This document shows positions 53,920-62,132 of a DNA stretch of 64,000 bases, in pieces. The DNA lies in NCBI RefSeq assembly GCF_000518645.1, contig NZ_KI912466.1:183792-247791 (forward strand), in the 5' to 3' direction. The notes beneath the pieces are model-generated. The model made no database searches and was not told the DNA's origin. It was given only the letters and a program-made list of their open reading frames with translations. Positions within the stretch are counted from its first letter, which is position 1, and every line of letters starts with the position of its first letter. This DNA is from Curvibacter gracilis ATCC BAA-807. GTDB lineage: Bacteria > Pseudomonadota > Gammaproteobacteria > Burkholderiales > Burkholderiaceae_C. A program made the position numbers and the translations under genes.

Positions 53920-55236
53920 TCAGACCCGTGCCGGCAGCACCGTGCCCACGCACTCGCCAAAACCGATGCGCGCCGCACCGGGCTTCTCGCACCAGCCGCG
54001 CAGCACCACGGCGTCGCCGTCTTCCAGGTACACGCGCTGCTCGCCGTTGGGCAGTTGCACCGGGTTCTTGCCGCCCTGGGTCAGCTCGATCAGCGCGCCG
54101 GCCTGGTCCAGCGTGGGGCCCGACAGGGTGCCGCTGCCGAACAGGTCGCCCGGCTGCAGGTTGCAGCCATTGATGGTGTGGTGCGTGAGCATCTGGGCCA
54201 CAGTCCAGTAGGCATGGCGGTAGCTGGTGCGGCAGATCACGGCCGCCGCCTGGGCAGCCTCGCGCAGGCGCGGGGTCTGCAGGCCGACCTCGAGCTGGAT
54301 GTCGAAGGCGCCCTGCTCGCGGTTGGCGGCCGAATCCAGGTAGGGCAGCGGTTGCGGGTCGCCCTCGGGCCGTGTGAAGGCCACCCGGTACGGGGCCAGG
54401 GCCTCCAGGGTGACGATCCAGGGCGAGATCGTGGTGGCGAAGTTCTTCGACAGGAAGGGGCCCAGGGGCTGGTACTCCCAGGCCTGGATGTCGCGCGCCG
54501 ACCAGTCGTTGAGCAAGCAGATGCCGAACACATGGTCTTCGGCCTGGCCCATGGGCACGGGCTCACCCAGTGGGTTGCCACTGCCCACGAAGATGCCCAG
54601 CTCCAGCTCGATGTCCAGCCGCTTGCAGGGCCCGAACACGGGTTGGCTGGCGCCCGGCGGCATGGTCTGCCCCTGGGGGCGCGCAAAGCGCTGGCCCGAG
54701 ACCCCGATGCTGGAGGCACGGCCGTGGTAGCCGATGGGCACCCACTTGTAGTTGGGCAGCAGCGGGTTGTCCGGGCGGAATTGCTTGCCGATGTTGGTGG
54801 CGTGGTGCACCGAGGTGTAGAAGTCGGTGTAGTCACCGATGCGGGCCGGCACGTCGTACTCGGCCTCGGCCTGGGGCACCAGGGCGGCCTGCAGGGCGGC
54901 CTGCTCGGGCGCGCCTTTGCGCAGGGCACGCGACAGGGCCAGGCGCAACGCGCTCCAGGCCGGTGCGCCCAGGGCCATCAGGGCGTTGAGCTTGTCCTGG
55001 CCGGCGGCCTGCACGGCTTGCGCCGCCGGGCCGGTGAACACGCCGCTGGCGGCCACGGCCGCCAGGTCCAGCACCTGGTCACCAATCGCCACGCCACCGC
55101 GCCAGGCTTCGTTGCGCCCGGTGCGGCGGAAGACGGCGAAGGGCAGGTTCTGGAGGGGGAAATCAGTGCCGGCCACCTGGGCCGAGGCCACCCAGCTGCG
55201 CAGGGCCGGGTCGTGGGTTTCGTTGAGAAGCGTCAT
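53920..55236 (-). CDS. fahA: Fumarylacetoacetase
   Basis: Hydrolyses fumarylacetoacetate to fumarate and acetoacetate, the last step of the homogentisate route for tyrosine and phenylacetate-type aromatics. Length is 438 residues, as expected. It has the N-terminal domain (FAVFRRTGRNEAWRGG), then the catalytic region DYTDFYTSVHHATNIG near 137, ELELGIFVGSGNPLGEPV, LLNDWSARDIQAWEYQPLGPF near 245 and SPWIVTLEAL. Asp/Glu metal ligands and the catalytic His are present. It lies 51 bp downstream of a VOC gene. No homogentisate dioxygenase gene is in the window. Confidence 0.96.
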   Translation of the reverse strand: MTLLNETHDPALRSWVASAQVAGTDFPLQNLPFAVFRRTGRNEAWRGGVAIGDQVLDLAAVAASGVFTGPAAQAVQAAGQDKLNALMALGAPAWSALRLALSRALRKGAPEQAALQAALVPQAEAEYDVPARIGDYTDFYTSVHHATNIGKQFRPDNPLLPNYKWVPIGYHGRASSIGVSGQRFARPQGQTMPPGASQPVFGPCKRLDIELELGIFVGSGNPLGEPVPMGQAEDHVFGICLLNDWSARDIQAWEYQPLGPFLSKNFATTISPWIVTLEALAPYRVAFTRPEGDPQPLPYLDSAANREQGAFDIQLEVGLQTPRLREAAQAAAVICRTSYRHAYWTVAQMLTHHTINGCNLQPGDLFGSGTLSGPTLDQAGALIELTQGGKNPVQLPNGEQRVYLEDGDAVVLRGWCEKPGAARIGFGECVGTVLPARV

Positions 55237-55287
55237 CGTTGAATCAGTGGGAGCCTGTGAGGGTGTGGGTGCGGAAAAACGGCGGGC

Positions 55288-55827
55288 TCAGGCCTGGCTC
55301 ATGCTGCCGTCGTGCATCCAGGCAGCGTGCTTGGGGGCGCGCTTGGTCTGCGACCACTCTTCGATCATGTCCCACTTCACCTCGTCGAGCTTTTTCATCA
55401 TCTCGGGGGTGCCGGTGTCGGCCGCCAGTTCCAGGCGGTGGCCATTGGGGTCGAAGAAGTAGATCGACTTGAAGATGGTGTGGTCGGTGGGGCCGATCAC
55501 CTCGATGCCGGCGGCTTCCAGGCGGGCCTTGGTGGCGATCAGGGTGTCCACCGAATCGACCTTGAGAGCCAGATGCTGCACCCAGGCCGGGGTGTTGCGG
55601 TCGCGGTCCATCGGGGGTTGGCTGGGCAGCTCGAAGAAGGCCAGCACATTGCCATTGCCCGCGTCCAGGAAGATGTGCATGTAGGGGTCGGGGGCCTTGG
55701 TCGAGGGCACTTCGTTCTCGGCGATGGCGAGCACGAACTTCATGTCCAGGTGCTTTTCGTACCACTGCACGGTTTGCTTGGCATCGATGCAGCGGTAGGC
55801 GACGTGGTGAACTTTTTGAACCAGCAT
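55288..55827 (-). CDS. VOC-superfamily (glyoxalase/extradiol dioxygenase fold) protein
   Basis: A 179-residue metalloprotein with two beta-alpha-beta-beta-beta modules. Candidate metal ligands are His in KVHHVAYR near residue 6-8, Glu/His in FLDAGNGNVLAFFELP, His in WVQHLALKVD near 85 and Glu in DPNGHRLELAA near 132. GGAG lies 9 bases before the ATG at 55827. It is in an operon with fahA and divergent from a LysR regulator, so a role in aromatic or lactone metabolism is likely. Ring-cleaving dioxygenase, isomerase or glyoxalase activity cannot be separated by eye. Confidence 0.85.
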   Translation of the reverse strand: MLVQKVHHVAYRCIDAKQTVQWYEKHLDMKFVLAIAENEVPSTKAPDPYMHIFLDAGNGNVLAFFELPSQPPMDRDRNTPAWVQHLALKVDSVDTLIATKARLEAAGIEVIGPTDHTIFKSIYFFDPNGHRLELAADTGTPEMMKKLDEVKWDMIEEWSQTKRAPKHAAWMHDGSMSQA

Positions 55828-55976
55828 GTTGAGGTCTCCGTAAGCGTTGTGTCTGGCGATGATCGTCGGGGGATTTGTCGTCGGGCACTCGCCATGAGGC
55901 CCGGGGCAATGCCATTGGAATGGATCACCAACTATCATGCAAGCCGTTTTATTCGATCAATTTATAGGTTAATCCG

Positions 55977-56882
55977 ATGAATGTGACCTTGCGGCAGTTG
56001 CGGGCCTTTCTGGCCGTGGCGCGCACCAGCAGCTTCACCCTGGCCGCCGAGAGCCTGTACATCTCGCAGTCGGCCCTGTCGGGCCTGGTGAAAGAGCTGG
56101 AGCAGTCGATGGGGGTGCGCCTGATCGACCGCAGCACGCGCCGCGTGCACCTGACCGAAGCCGGCGAGCGCCTCAGCCCGATGCTGGAGACCGTGCTGCA
56201 CGACCTCGACGAGGTGCTGCACCGCGCCGTGGACGACAGCACCAGCCAGAAAGGCGTGGTGCGGGTGGCCGTGTCGCAGCTGCTGGCCTCCACCCTGATG
56301 CCCGACCTGATCGCCCGCTTCCAGGCCGAGCACCCGGGCGGCTCGGTGAAGCTGGTGGATGTGCCGGTGGAAGACGTGATGGCCCGGGTGTTCTCAGGCG
56401 AGGTGGACATCGGCATCGGCCCCGAGCGCGAGCCCAACTCGGACATCACCTCGGCCCACCTGTTCGATGGGCCCTTCATGGCCGTCTTCCCGCCCACGCA
56501 CCCGCTGGCCAAGCACAAAAGTCTGCGCTGGACCGATCTCAAGCCCTACCCCGTCATCGGCCTGCAAGGCCAGTTCACCGAACGCCTGGCCCAGGACCTG
56601 CGCGCCGCCGACCCCGACTTCCAGTTTGTGCCGAGCACCGAGGTGGCCTACATGTCCACCGCCTTGTCGATGGTGCAGGCCGGCCTGGGCGTGGCCCTGT
56701 GCATCCCCTACGCCGCCCCCCTGGTCACGCTCTACGGCCTGAGCATGATGCCCCTGGGCCAGCCCGAGGTGCGCCGCAGCTTCGAGGTCTTCACCCGCCG
56801 CGGCCGCTCGCTGTCACCGCTGGCCCAGGCCTTTCTGGACGACATCGGGCCGAAGATCAGGGGGATGGCGTATCTGGGGTGA
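55977..56882 (+). CDS. LysR-family transcriptional regulator
   Basis: A 301-residue regulator with the N-terminal winged HTH (LRQLRAFLAVARTSSFTLAAE, ISQSALSGLVKELE) and a C-terminal periplasmic-binding-type effector domain (about 90-295). It is divergent from the VOC-fahA operon, and the 149-bp intergenic stretch has an AT-rich segment at 55945-55975. This is the usual set-up for activation of the divergent operon. It is convergent with the monooxygenase operon. Effector unknown. Confidence 0.93.
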   Translation: MNVTLRQLRAFLAVARTSSFTLAAESLYISQSALSGLVKELEQSMGVRLIDRSTRRVHLTEAGERLSPMLETVLHDLDEVLHRAVDDSTSQKGVVRVAVSQLLASTLMPDLIARFQAEHPGGSVKLVDVPVEDVMARVFSGEVDIGIGPEREPNSDITSAHLFDGPFMAVFPPTHPLAKHKSLRWTDLKPYPVIGLQGQFTERLAQDLRAADPDFQFVPSTEVAYMSTALSMVQAGLGVALCIPYAAPLVTLYGLSMMPLGQPEVRRSFEVFTRRGRSLSPLAQAFLDDIGPKIRGMAYLG

Positions 56883-56896
56883 GCGAGGACGGGGCC

Positions 56897-57115
56897 TCAA
56901 AGATCCTTCAACGCCACCTCGATATGCTCACGCACCAGGTCGGCGCTGCCCAGCCGCTGCGCGTTCAGCAGCGCGAGTTTGACCAGGAACAATTCAGATT
57001 TTTCAGGGCCAGCCTGGTCGATGGCGCTGGCCAGGGCGTCGTAGACGTCCTCCAGGCCGGACAGGGGCAGGGATGGGGTGGTTTCAGCGGTCATGGCAGA
57101 GGTCTCGGGGTTCAT
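56897..57115 (-). CDS. Small DUF2783-like protein coupled to FAD monooxygenase
   Basis: A 72-residue acidic helical protein (LPLSGLEDVYDALASAIDQAG, then KSELFLVKLALLNAQRL). Its ATG at 57115 overlaps the monooxygenase stop (ATGA at 57112-57115), implying tight coupling. Small DUF2783 proteins occur directly after FAD-dependent aromatic hydroxylases in Burkholderiales; this fits by size and position. Function is unknown, perhaps an accessory subunit. A second ATG at 57094 would give a shorter product. Confidence 0.72.
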   Translation of the reverse strand: MNPETSAMTAETTPSLPLSGLEDVYDALASAIDQAGPEKSELFLVKLALLNAQRLGSADLVREHIEVALKDL

Positions 57116-58803
57116 TGCGGCAGGGCGGTGTTCAGGGCCGCCTGCAGGCGATGGGCGTCCAGCGTGAGCCAGCGGGCGCACACATGTTGGTCGGGGCGCA
57201 GCAGGTAGGCCGCGCCACTGGCGGGCACACCGTAGCGCTGGCGGAAGTGGCCGTCGGCGTCGGGCAGGCTGAGGTCGGCACCGGCCACCGGGCCGGGGGC
57301 GCCCACGGCGATCACCTTCAGGGGCAGGCCGCGCGCGCGGGCACCGGCCACCACCTGCTGCAGGGACTCGGGCAGGGCCGGGGCCTCGGTGAAGTACAGC
57401 AGGTCAAAGCCGCCGCCCAGGTGATCGAGCAGAAAGTCGTCGGCTGAGAGCCGGATGTTGCGCGGTGGCGCGCCGTGTGCCGGGCCGGCGGTGAACAAGG
57501 CGTTGTCGTCGCCCGCGCTGTTGAGCATCGAAGCGCTGTACTCGTGCGGGCGCGAGGTGCGCCAGTGGTAGAGCGGGCGCACGAATTCCTGGCTCAGCGA
57601 GAGCGACAGCACCGCGTCGCGCAGCAGCCGGAAACCACGGCTGGGCGGGGTCATGAAGCGGGTGCTCTTGCCGGCTTCGTCGATGATCTCGCGCGCGGCG
57701 CCCACGCGCTCGGCGCTGTAGTTGGCCAGCAGCTTCTCGCTGGCCAGGCCCTTGGCCACCAGGCCCAGTTGCCAGCCCAGGGCCTGGGCGTCCTGGAAGG
57801 CGGTGTTGGCGCCGCGCACGCCGAAGATGGGCAGCAGGTGGGCCGCATCGCCGGTGAACAGCACGCGCCCGTGCACGTAGTCAGGCAGGGTCAGGGTGCG
57901 GGCCGAGTAGACCGAGCTCCAGTCCATCTCCCACGGCGTGCCGGCGTGGCCGATCATGGCCAGTTGGGCATCGATGCGGGCCTTGAGCGACTCGGGCCGC
58001 AGGGCCTGCTCCGGGGTTTCGCCCGGGGGCAGTTGGTAGTCGACGCGCCAGATGCCATGCGGTTCGCGGTGCATCAGGATGGTGTTGCCGGGGTTCCAGT
58101 CGGGGTCGAAGAAAGCCAGGCGCTCGGTGGGCAGAGGCAGGGCGATGCGGATGTCGGCGATCACGAAGAAGCCTTCGTAAGACGCCCCTTCCATCTTCAA
58201 TCCCAAGGCGGTGCGGATCTCGGAGCGCCCGCCATCGGCGGCCACCAGCCAGTCGGTGTCCATCGCGTAAGGGCCTTCGGGCGTGTCGATCTGCAGGTGG
58301 GCCACGCCCTCTTCCTGTTCGATCTGCACCAGCTTGTTGCCCCAGCGGAAGTCGATCAGGGGCTGGGCCGCGCAGGCGTCCAGCAGGTACTCCTCCATGT
58401 ACTGCTGCTGGATGTTGAGCATGGGATAGAAGCGGTCATCGCTGTCGTGCGGCGCCTCCATGCGGAACACGCGCTGCCCCCGGTAGTACGAGTTGCCGAA
58501 GCGCCAGGGCAGGCCCTGCTCGCTCATGCGGTGCGCCACGCCCACCTGCTGCAGGATCTCCATCGAGCGGCGCGTGAAGACGATGGCCCGGCTGCCCTGC
58601 GACACCTGCAGCTCGCTCTCCAGCACCACGCTGGGCACGCCATGGCGGGCCAGCTCCAGCGCCGTCACCATGCCGGCCGGGCCCGAGCCCGCGATCACCA
58701 CGCGCTGGCGGGCCTGGGGCGGGTGGGCCGAGGGCAGCCAGGGGGCAAACACCTGATAGGGGTAATAGATCGAGGGCCGGGCTTCGGTGGTGGGCTGGTG
58801 CAT
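57112..58803 (-). CDS. FAD-dependent aromatic hydroxylase (MhpA/PheA-like)
   Basis: A 563-residue class A flavoprotein monooxygenase. It has the N-terminal Rossmann fingerprint VVIAGSGPAGMVTALELARHG near 36-56, the DG-type motif LVAADGGRSEIRTALG near 190 and the FAD ribityl motif VLFTGDAAHLLPIFGVRGANTAFQDA near 315-340. A thioredoxin-like C-terminal domain (about 450-560) is typical of 3-(3-hydroxyphenyl)propionate and phenol hydroxylases. The start at 58803 is chosen because the frame upstream overlaps the Bug-protein gene. It lies between a Bug binding protein and a DUF2783-like gene in one minus-strand operon. An NAD(P)H-dependent ring hydroxylation is expected, substrate unknown. Confidence 0.9.
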   Translation of the reverse strand: MHQPTTEARPSIYYPYQVFAPWLPSAHPPQARQRVVIAGSGPAGMVTALELARHGVPSVVLESELQVSQGSRAIVFTRRSMEILQQVGVAHRMSEQGLPWRFGNSYYRGQRVFRMEAPHDSDDRFYPMLNIQQQYMEEYLLDACAAQPLIDFRWGNKLVQIEQEEGVAHLQIDTPEGPYAMDTDWLVAADGGRSEIRTALGLKMEGASYEGFFVIADIRIALPLPTERLAFFDPDWNPGNTILMHREPHGIWRVDYQLPPGETPEQALRPESLKARIDAQLAMIGHAGTPWEMDWSSVYSARTLTLPDYVHGRVLFTGDAAHLLPIFGVRGANTAFQDAQALGWQLGLVAKGLASEKLLANYSAERVGAAREIIDEAGKSTRFMTPPSRGFRLLRDAVLSLSLSQEFVRPLYHWRTSRPHEYSASMLNSAGDDNALFTAGPAHGAPPRNIRLSADDFLLDHLGGGFDLLYFTEAPALPESLQQVVAGARARGLPLKVIAVGAPGPVAGADLSLPDADGHFRQRYGVPASGAAYLLRPDQHVCARWLTLDAHRLQAALNTALPQ

Positions 58804-58850
58804 GGTGATGTCAGTGCTCAGAAAGAAAAGGAAGGGGCGGGCGGTCGGCC

Positions 58851-59834
58851 TCAATCCAGCTTGATGCCGCTGGCCTGGATGACCTGGCCCCACTTGGCGC
58901 GCTCGGCCGCCGCGTAATCGGCCATCTGGCGCGGCGTGCCGGGAATGGATTCCAGCCCCAGGGTCTGCAGCCGGGCCTTGACGGCGGTCGAGCCCAGGGC
59001 GCCCAGCAAGGCCGTGTTGAGCTTGGCGACCACCTCGGGCGGCGTGCCGGCCGGGGCCACCAGGCCTTGCCAGGCATAGGCCTCAAAGCCCTTCAGGCCC
59101 TGCTCCTGCAGCGTGGGGATGGTCTCGAAGTTGGGCACCCGGCGCGGGCTGGCCACGCCGATCGGGCGCAGCTTGCCGGCCGCAATGAACTGGTAGCCGC
59201 TGGCGGTGTCGACAAACATGAAGGGCACCTGACCGGCCACCACGTCCTGCACCGCCGGGGCGGCCCCGCGGTAGGGCACATGGGTGAGCTGCAGGCCTGC
59301 CTGGGCGCGGAGCAGCTCGGTGGCCAGGTGGTGCGGGCTGCCGGCGCCCGGGGTGGCGTAGTTGGCGCCGTTCTGGGTCTTGGCCCAGGCTCTGAACTCG
59401 GCCAGCGTCTTGACCGGCACCTGGGGATTGACCACCAGGATCATCGGAAAGCGCACCGTCAGGCCGATGGGGGCGAAGTCTTTTTCGGCGCTGTAGGCCA
59501 GCTTGGCGTACAGGAACGGGTTGGCCGCCAGCGTGGCCGTGTCGGCCGACAGCAGCACGTAGCCATCGGCCTTGGCATGGGCCACGTACTCGGCGCCGAT
59601 GTTGGTGGCTGCGCCGGGCTTGTTGTTGATGACGATGGGCTGGCCCAGCGCCTTGCCCATGGCCTCGGCCAGGGTGCGCGCCACCACGTCGGTGCCGCCG
59701 CCGGCGGGGTAAGGCACCACCCACTCGACGGGCTTGGCGGGATAGGGTTCGGCCGCGACGGCAGGGGCAGCCACGCCGGCCAGGGCCAGAAGCAGCCAGG
59801 CGCGGCGGGGCAGTGTGAGGTGGGGCAGGTGCAT
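58851..59834 (-). CDS. Bug-family solute-binding protein
   Basis: A 327-residue periplasmic binding protein. It has a signal peptide (LPRRAWLLLALAGVAAPAVAA), then the Bug opening YPAKPVEWVVPYPAGGGTDVVARTL, followed by VINNKPGAATNIGAEYV, LTHVPYRGAAPAVQDVVAGQ and GLVAPAGTPPEVVAKLN. It is the first gene of the aromatic hydroxylase operon, so it may bind the hydroxylase substrate or a related acid, as some Bug proteins act as carriers or sensors. The ATG at 59834 gives the signal peptide; ORF extension to 59945 runs into the promoter. Confidence 0.92.
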   Translation of the reverse strand: MHLPHLTLPRRAWLLLALAGVAAPAVAAEPYPAKPVEWVVPYPAGGGTDVVARTLAEAMGKALGQPIVINNKPGAATNIGAEYVAHAKADGYVLLSADTATLAANPFLYAKLAYSAEKDFAPIGLTVRFPMILVVNPQVPVKTLAEFRAWAKTQNGANYATPGAGSPHHLATELLRAQAGLQLTHVPYRGAAPAVQDVVAGQVPFMFVDTASGYQFIAAGKLRPIGVASPRRVPNFETIPTLQEQGLKGFEAYAWQGLVAPAGTPPEVVAKLNTALLGALGSTAVKARLQTLGLESIPGTPRQMADYAAAERAKWGQVIQASGIKLD

Positions 59835-59930
59835 GGTCAGTCTCTTGGGTGTGGGGAAGGCTTTTGTCTTGCCGCTCGCGCCGGCGGCGTTTTGCCCTGG
59901 ATCAAACGACAGACCGGAATTTAAGCCATT

Positions 59931-59948
59931 TAGTTGCGCGCACAACTA
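59931..59948. promoter_or_regulatory. Operator-like inverted repeat 1 of the Bug/hydroxylase operon
   Basis: TAGTTG-N6-CAACTA, perfect 6-base arms, about 97 bp before the operon start codon, inside the 304-bp gap 59835-60138. A second GTTG-N6-CAAC copy lies 32 bp away. Confidence 0.55.
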
Positions 59949-59964
59949 GGTGATTGCCCCAATG

Positions 59965-59978
59965 GTTGCGCCCGCAAC
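59965..59978. promoter_or_regulatory. Operator-like inverted repeat 2 of the Bug/hydroxylase operon
   Basis: GTTG-N6-CAAC with GC-rich spacer CGCCCG, the same geometry as the site at 59931, displaced by exactly 32 bp (three helical turns). The pair suggests cooperative binding of a dimeric regulator whose gene is not identified. Confidence 0.5.
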
Positions 59979-60036
59979 ATCAACCATGCCCCACCCCGCC
60001 GGAAAGCCCGCCCCGCCTTGCTAACTACAAAACCGC

Positions 60037-60056
60037 ATAAGAACCATTGTTCTTAT
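60037..60056. promoter_or_regulatory. Perfect inverted repeat upstream of sulfate-binding protein gene
   Basis: Arms ATAAGAAC and GTTCTTAT are exact complements around CATT, 83 bp before the sbp start codon. The AT-rich ATAAG/CTTAT core resembles sites bound by CysB-type LysR activators of sulfur-starvation genes; the assignment is inference. Confidence 0.6.
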
Positions 60057-60138
60057 TCGTTCGCGTTTGGATCGCGGGTTTTCAGAATCTGACCATTCCA
60101 TAAAAAACCCCCAACCTCATTCCATCGGAGCCCACACC

Positions 60139-61170
60139 ATGTCCAGCCGTCGTTCCTTCTTCCGCCTGCCCCTGCTGGCTGCCGCCGCCGCCATCCTGGC
60201 GACCGGCACCTTGACGGCCCTGCCGGCCGCAGCGCAGACCGTGAACCTGCTCAATGTGTCGTACGACCCGACACGCGAGCTGTATGTGGACTACAACGCC
60301 GCCTTCGCCAAGTACTGGAAGGCCAAGGCCGGCCAGGACGTGTCGATCAAGCAATCGCATGGCGGCTCGGGCAAGCAGGCCCGCTCGGTGATCGACGGCA
60401 TCGACGCCGACGTGGTCACGCTGGGCCTGGGCGGTGACGTGGATGCCGTGGCCAACCACGGCGGCCTGATCGCCAAGGACTGGATCAAGCGCCTGCCGCA
60501 CAACAGCTCGCCCTACACCTCGACCATCGTGTTCCTGGTGCGCAAGGGCAACCCCAAGGGCATCAAGGACTGGGACGACCTGGTCAAGCCCGGCGTGGCC
60601 GTGATCACCCCCAACCCCAAGACCTCGGGCGGTGCCCGCTGGAACTACCTGGCCGCCTGGGAATACGCCAAGCGCCAGTACGGTGGCGACGCCAAGGCCA
60701 AGGAGTTCGTGGGCAAGCTCTACAAGAACGTGCCGGTGCTCGACACCGGGGCCCGTGGCTCGACCATCACCTTCGTGCAACGCGGCGTGGGCGACGTGCT
60801 GCTGGCCTGGGAGAACGAGGCCTTCCTGGCGCTGAAGGAGTTCGGCGCCGAGAAGTTCCAGATCGTGGCCCCCTCGATCAGCATCCTGGCCGAGCCCTCG
60901 GTGGCCGTGGTCGACAAGAACGTCGACAAGAAGGGCACCCGCAAGGTGGCCGAGGCCTACCTGAGCTACCTCTACTCCGAAGAAGGTCAGGACATCGCGG
61001 GTCGCAACTTCTACCGCCCCACCGATGCCAAGGCCAAGGCCAAGTACGCCTCGCAGTTCCCGCCGCTCAAGCTGTTCACCATCGACGAAGCCTTCGGCGG
61101 CTGGACCACGGCCGACAAGGCCCACTTTGCCGACGGCGGCTCGTTCGACCAGATCTACTCGCCGCGTTGA
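60139..61170 (+). CDS. sbp: Sulfate ABC transporter substrate-binding protein
   Basis: A 343-residue periplasmic sulfate/thiosulfate-binding protein. It has a signal peptide ([21 protein letters not shown], ending PAAAQ), then family motifs [32 protein letters not shown] near 75-90, [28 protein letters not shown] near 155-170, and [11 protein letters not shown]. These are the Sbp/CysP ligand-pocket regions. No permease or ATPase gene follows; instead the operon continues with redox enzymes, typical of sulfur-starvation regulons. ATG at 60139 is used because it starts the signal peptide; an upstream ATG at 60067 is not supported. Confidence 0.93.
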   Translation: MSSRRSFFRLPLLAAAAAILATGTLTALPAAAQTVNLLNVSYDPTRELYVDYNAAFAKYWKAKAGQDVSIKQSHGGSGKQARSVIDGIDADVVTLGLGGDVDAVANHGGLIAKDWIKRLPHNSSPYTSTIVFLVRKGNPKGIKDWDDLVKPGVAVITPNPKTSGGARWNYLAAWEYAKRQYGGDAKAKEFVGKLYKNVPVLDTGARGSTITFVQRGVGDVLLAWENEAFLALKEFGAEKFQIVAPSISILAEPSVAVVDKNVDKKGTRKVAEAYLSYLYSEEGQDIAGRNFYRPTDAKAKAKYASQFPPLKLFTIDEAFGGWTTADKAHFADGGSFDQIYSPR

Positions 61171-61211
61171 GACCCGACGCGCCCACCCACTGAACCTGGA
61201 GCACTCCGGCC

Positions 61212-61811
61212 ATGACCCACGCCTTGAACGCCCTGCCCGATGCGGCACTGGACCAACTCTTTCGCAGTGCCCGCACCGTGCACGCCTTCAAGCCCGTGCC
61301 CGTGCCGGACGAGACGCTGCACGCGCTGTATGAGCTGCTGAAATGGGGCCCCACCGCCTTCAACGCGCAACCGGCACGCTTTGTGTTCGTGCGCAGTGCC
61401 GAGGCCAAGGCCCGCCTGAAGCCGGCCCTGTCGGCCGGCAACCAGGCCCAGACCGAGGCGGCCGCCGTGAGCGTGATCGTGGCCCAGGACAGCCGCTTCC
61501 AGGAGCACCTGCCCAGCCAGTTCCCGGCCTACGACGCCAAACCCCTGTTCGACGGCAACGCCGCCCTGGCCCAGGCCACGGCCTTCCGCAACAGCAGCCT
61601 GCAAGGCGCCTACCTGATCCTGGCCGCCCGCGCGCTGGGGCTGGACGCCGGCCCGCAGTCGGGCTTCAACCCGGCCGCCGTGGACGCCGCCTTCTTCCCG
61701 GACGGCCGCTACAGCACCAACTTCATCGTCAACCTGGGCGTGGGCGACCCGGCGGGCACCCACCCGCGCGGCCCGCGCCTGGCCTTCGAGGCCGTGGCCG
61801 AGATCGTCTGA
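61212..61811 (+). CDS. Nitroreductase-family flavoprotein (RutE/malonic semialdehyde reductase-like)
   Basis: A 199-residue FMN-dependent oxidoreductase. Segments [56 protein letters not shown] and [13 protein letters not shown] match RutE (196 residues in E. coli) closely across the full length. No other rut genes are nearby, so pyrimidine catabolism is not implied. In this sulfur operon it might reduce an aldehyde released from a sulfonate or supply reduced flavin (inference). It starts 41 bp after sbp. Confidence 0.88.
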   Translation: MTHALNALPDAALDQLFRSARTVHAFKPVPVPDETLHALYELLKWGPTAFNAQPARFVFVRSAEAKARLKPALSAGNQAQTEAAAVSVIVAQDSRFQEHLPSQFPAYDAKPLFDGNAALAQATAFRNSSLQGAYLILAARALGLDAGPQSGFNPAAVDAAFFPDGRYSTNFIVNLGVGDPAGTHPRGPRLAFEAVAEIV

Positions 61812-61877
61812 CGCCAACCCCTCTGTTGCAACGCCTCTTTTTCCAACCCGTTCTTTTCACTTTTCAGAAAGCAAGCC

Positions 61878-62093
61878 ATGTCCATCCAAGCCATCAACGT
61901 CCGCAACCAGTTCAAGGGCAAGGTCCGCGAAATCATCCGCGGTGATGTCGTGTCCGAAATCGATGTCGAAACCCCCTGGGGCATCGTCACCTCCGTCATC
62001 ACCACCCGCTCGGTGGACGATCTGGGCCTGACCATCGGCTCCGAGGTCGTGGCCCTGGTGAAGTCGACCGAAGTGTCGATCGCCAAGCTCTGA
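61878..62093 (+). CDS. Molbindin-like TOBE-domain protein
   Basis: A 71-residue single TOBE (Mop) domain: MSIQAINVRNQFKGKVREII, then TPWGIVTSVITTRSVDDLGL and VVALVKSTEVSIAKL. Such small proteins oligomerise and bind molybdate or related oxyanions in the cytoplasm. Between a sulfate-binding protein and sulfur-oxygenase genes, it may distinguish or buffer sulfate versus molybdate; this is inference. It is too small for routine domain calls but matches the fold from end to end. Confidence 0.9.
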   Translation: MSIQAINVRNQFKGKVREIIRGDVVSEIDVETPWGIVTSVITTRSVDDLGLTIGSEVVALVKSTEVSIAKL

Positions 62094-62132
62094 TCCCCGG
62101 CGTTCACTGACAACAAAAAAACCACCCCCGTC

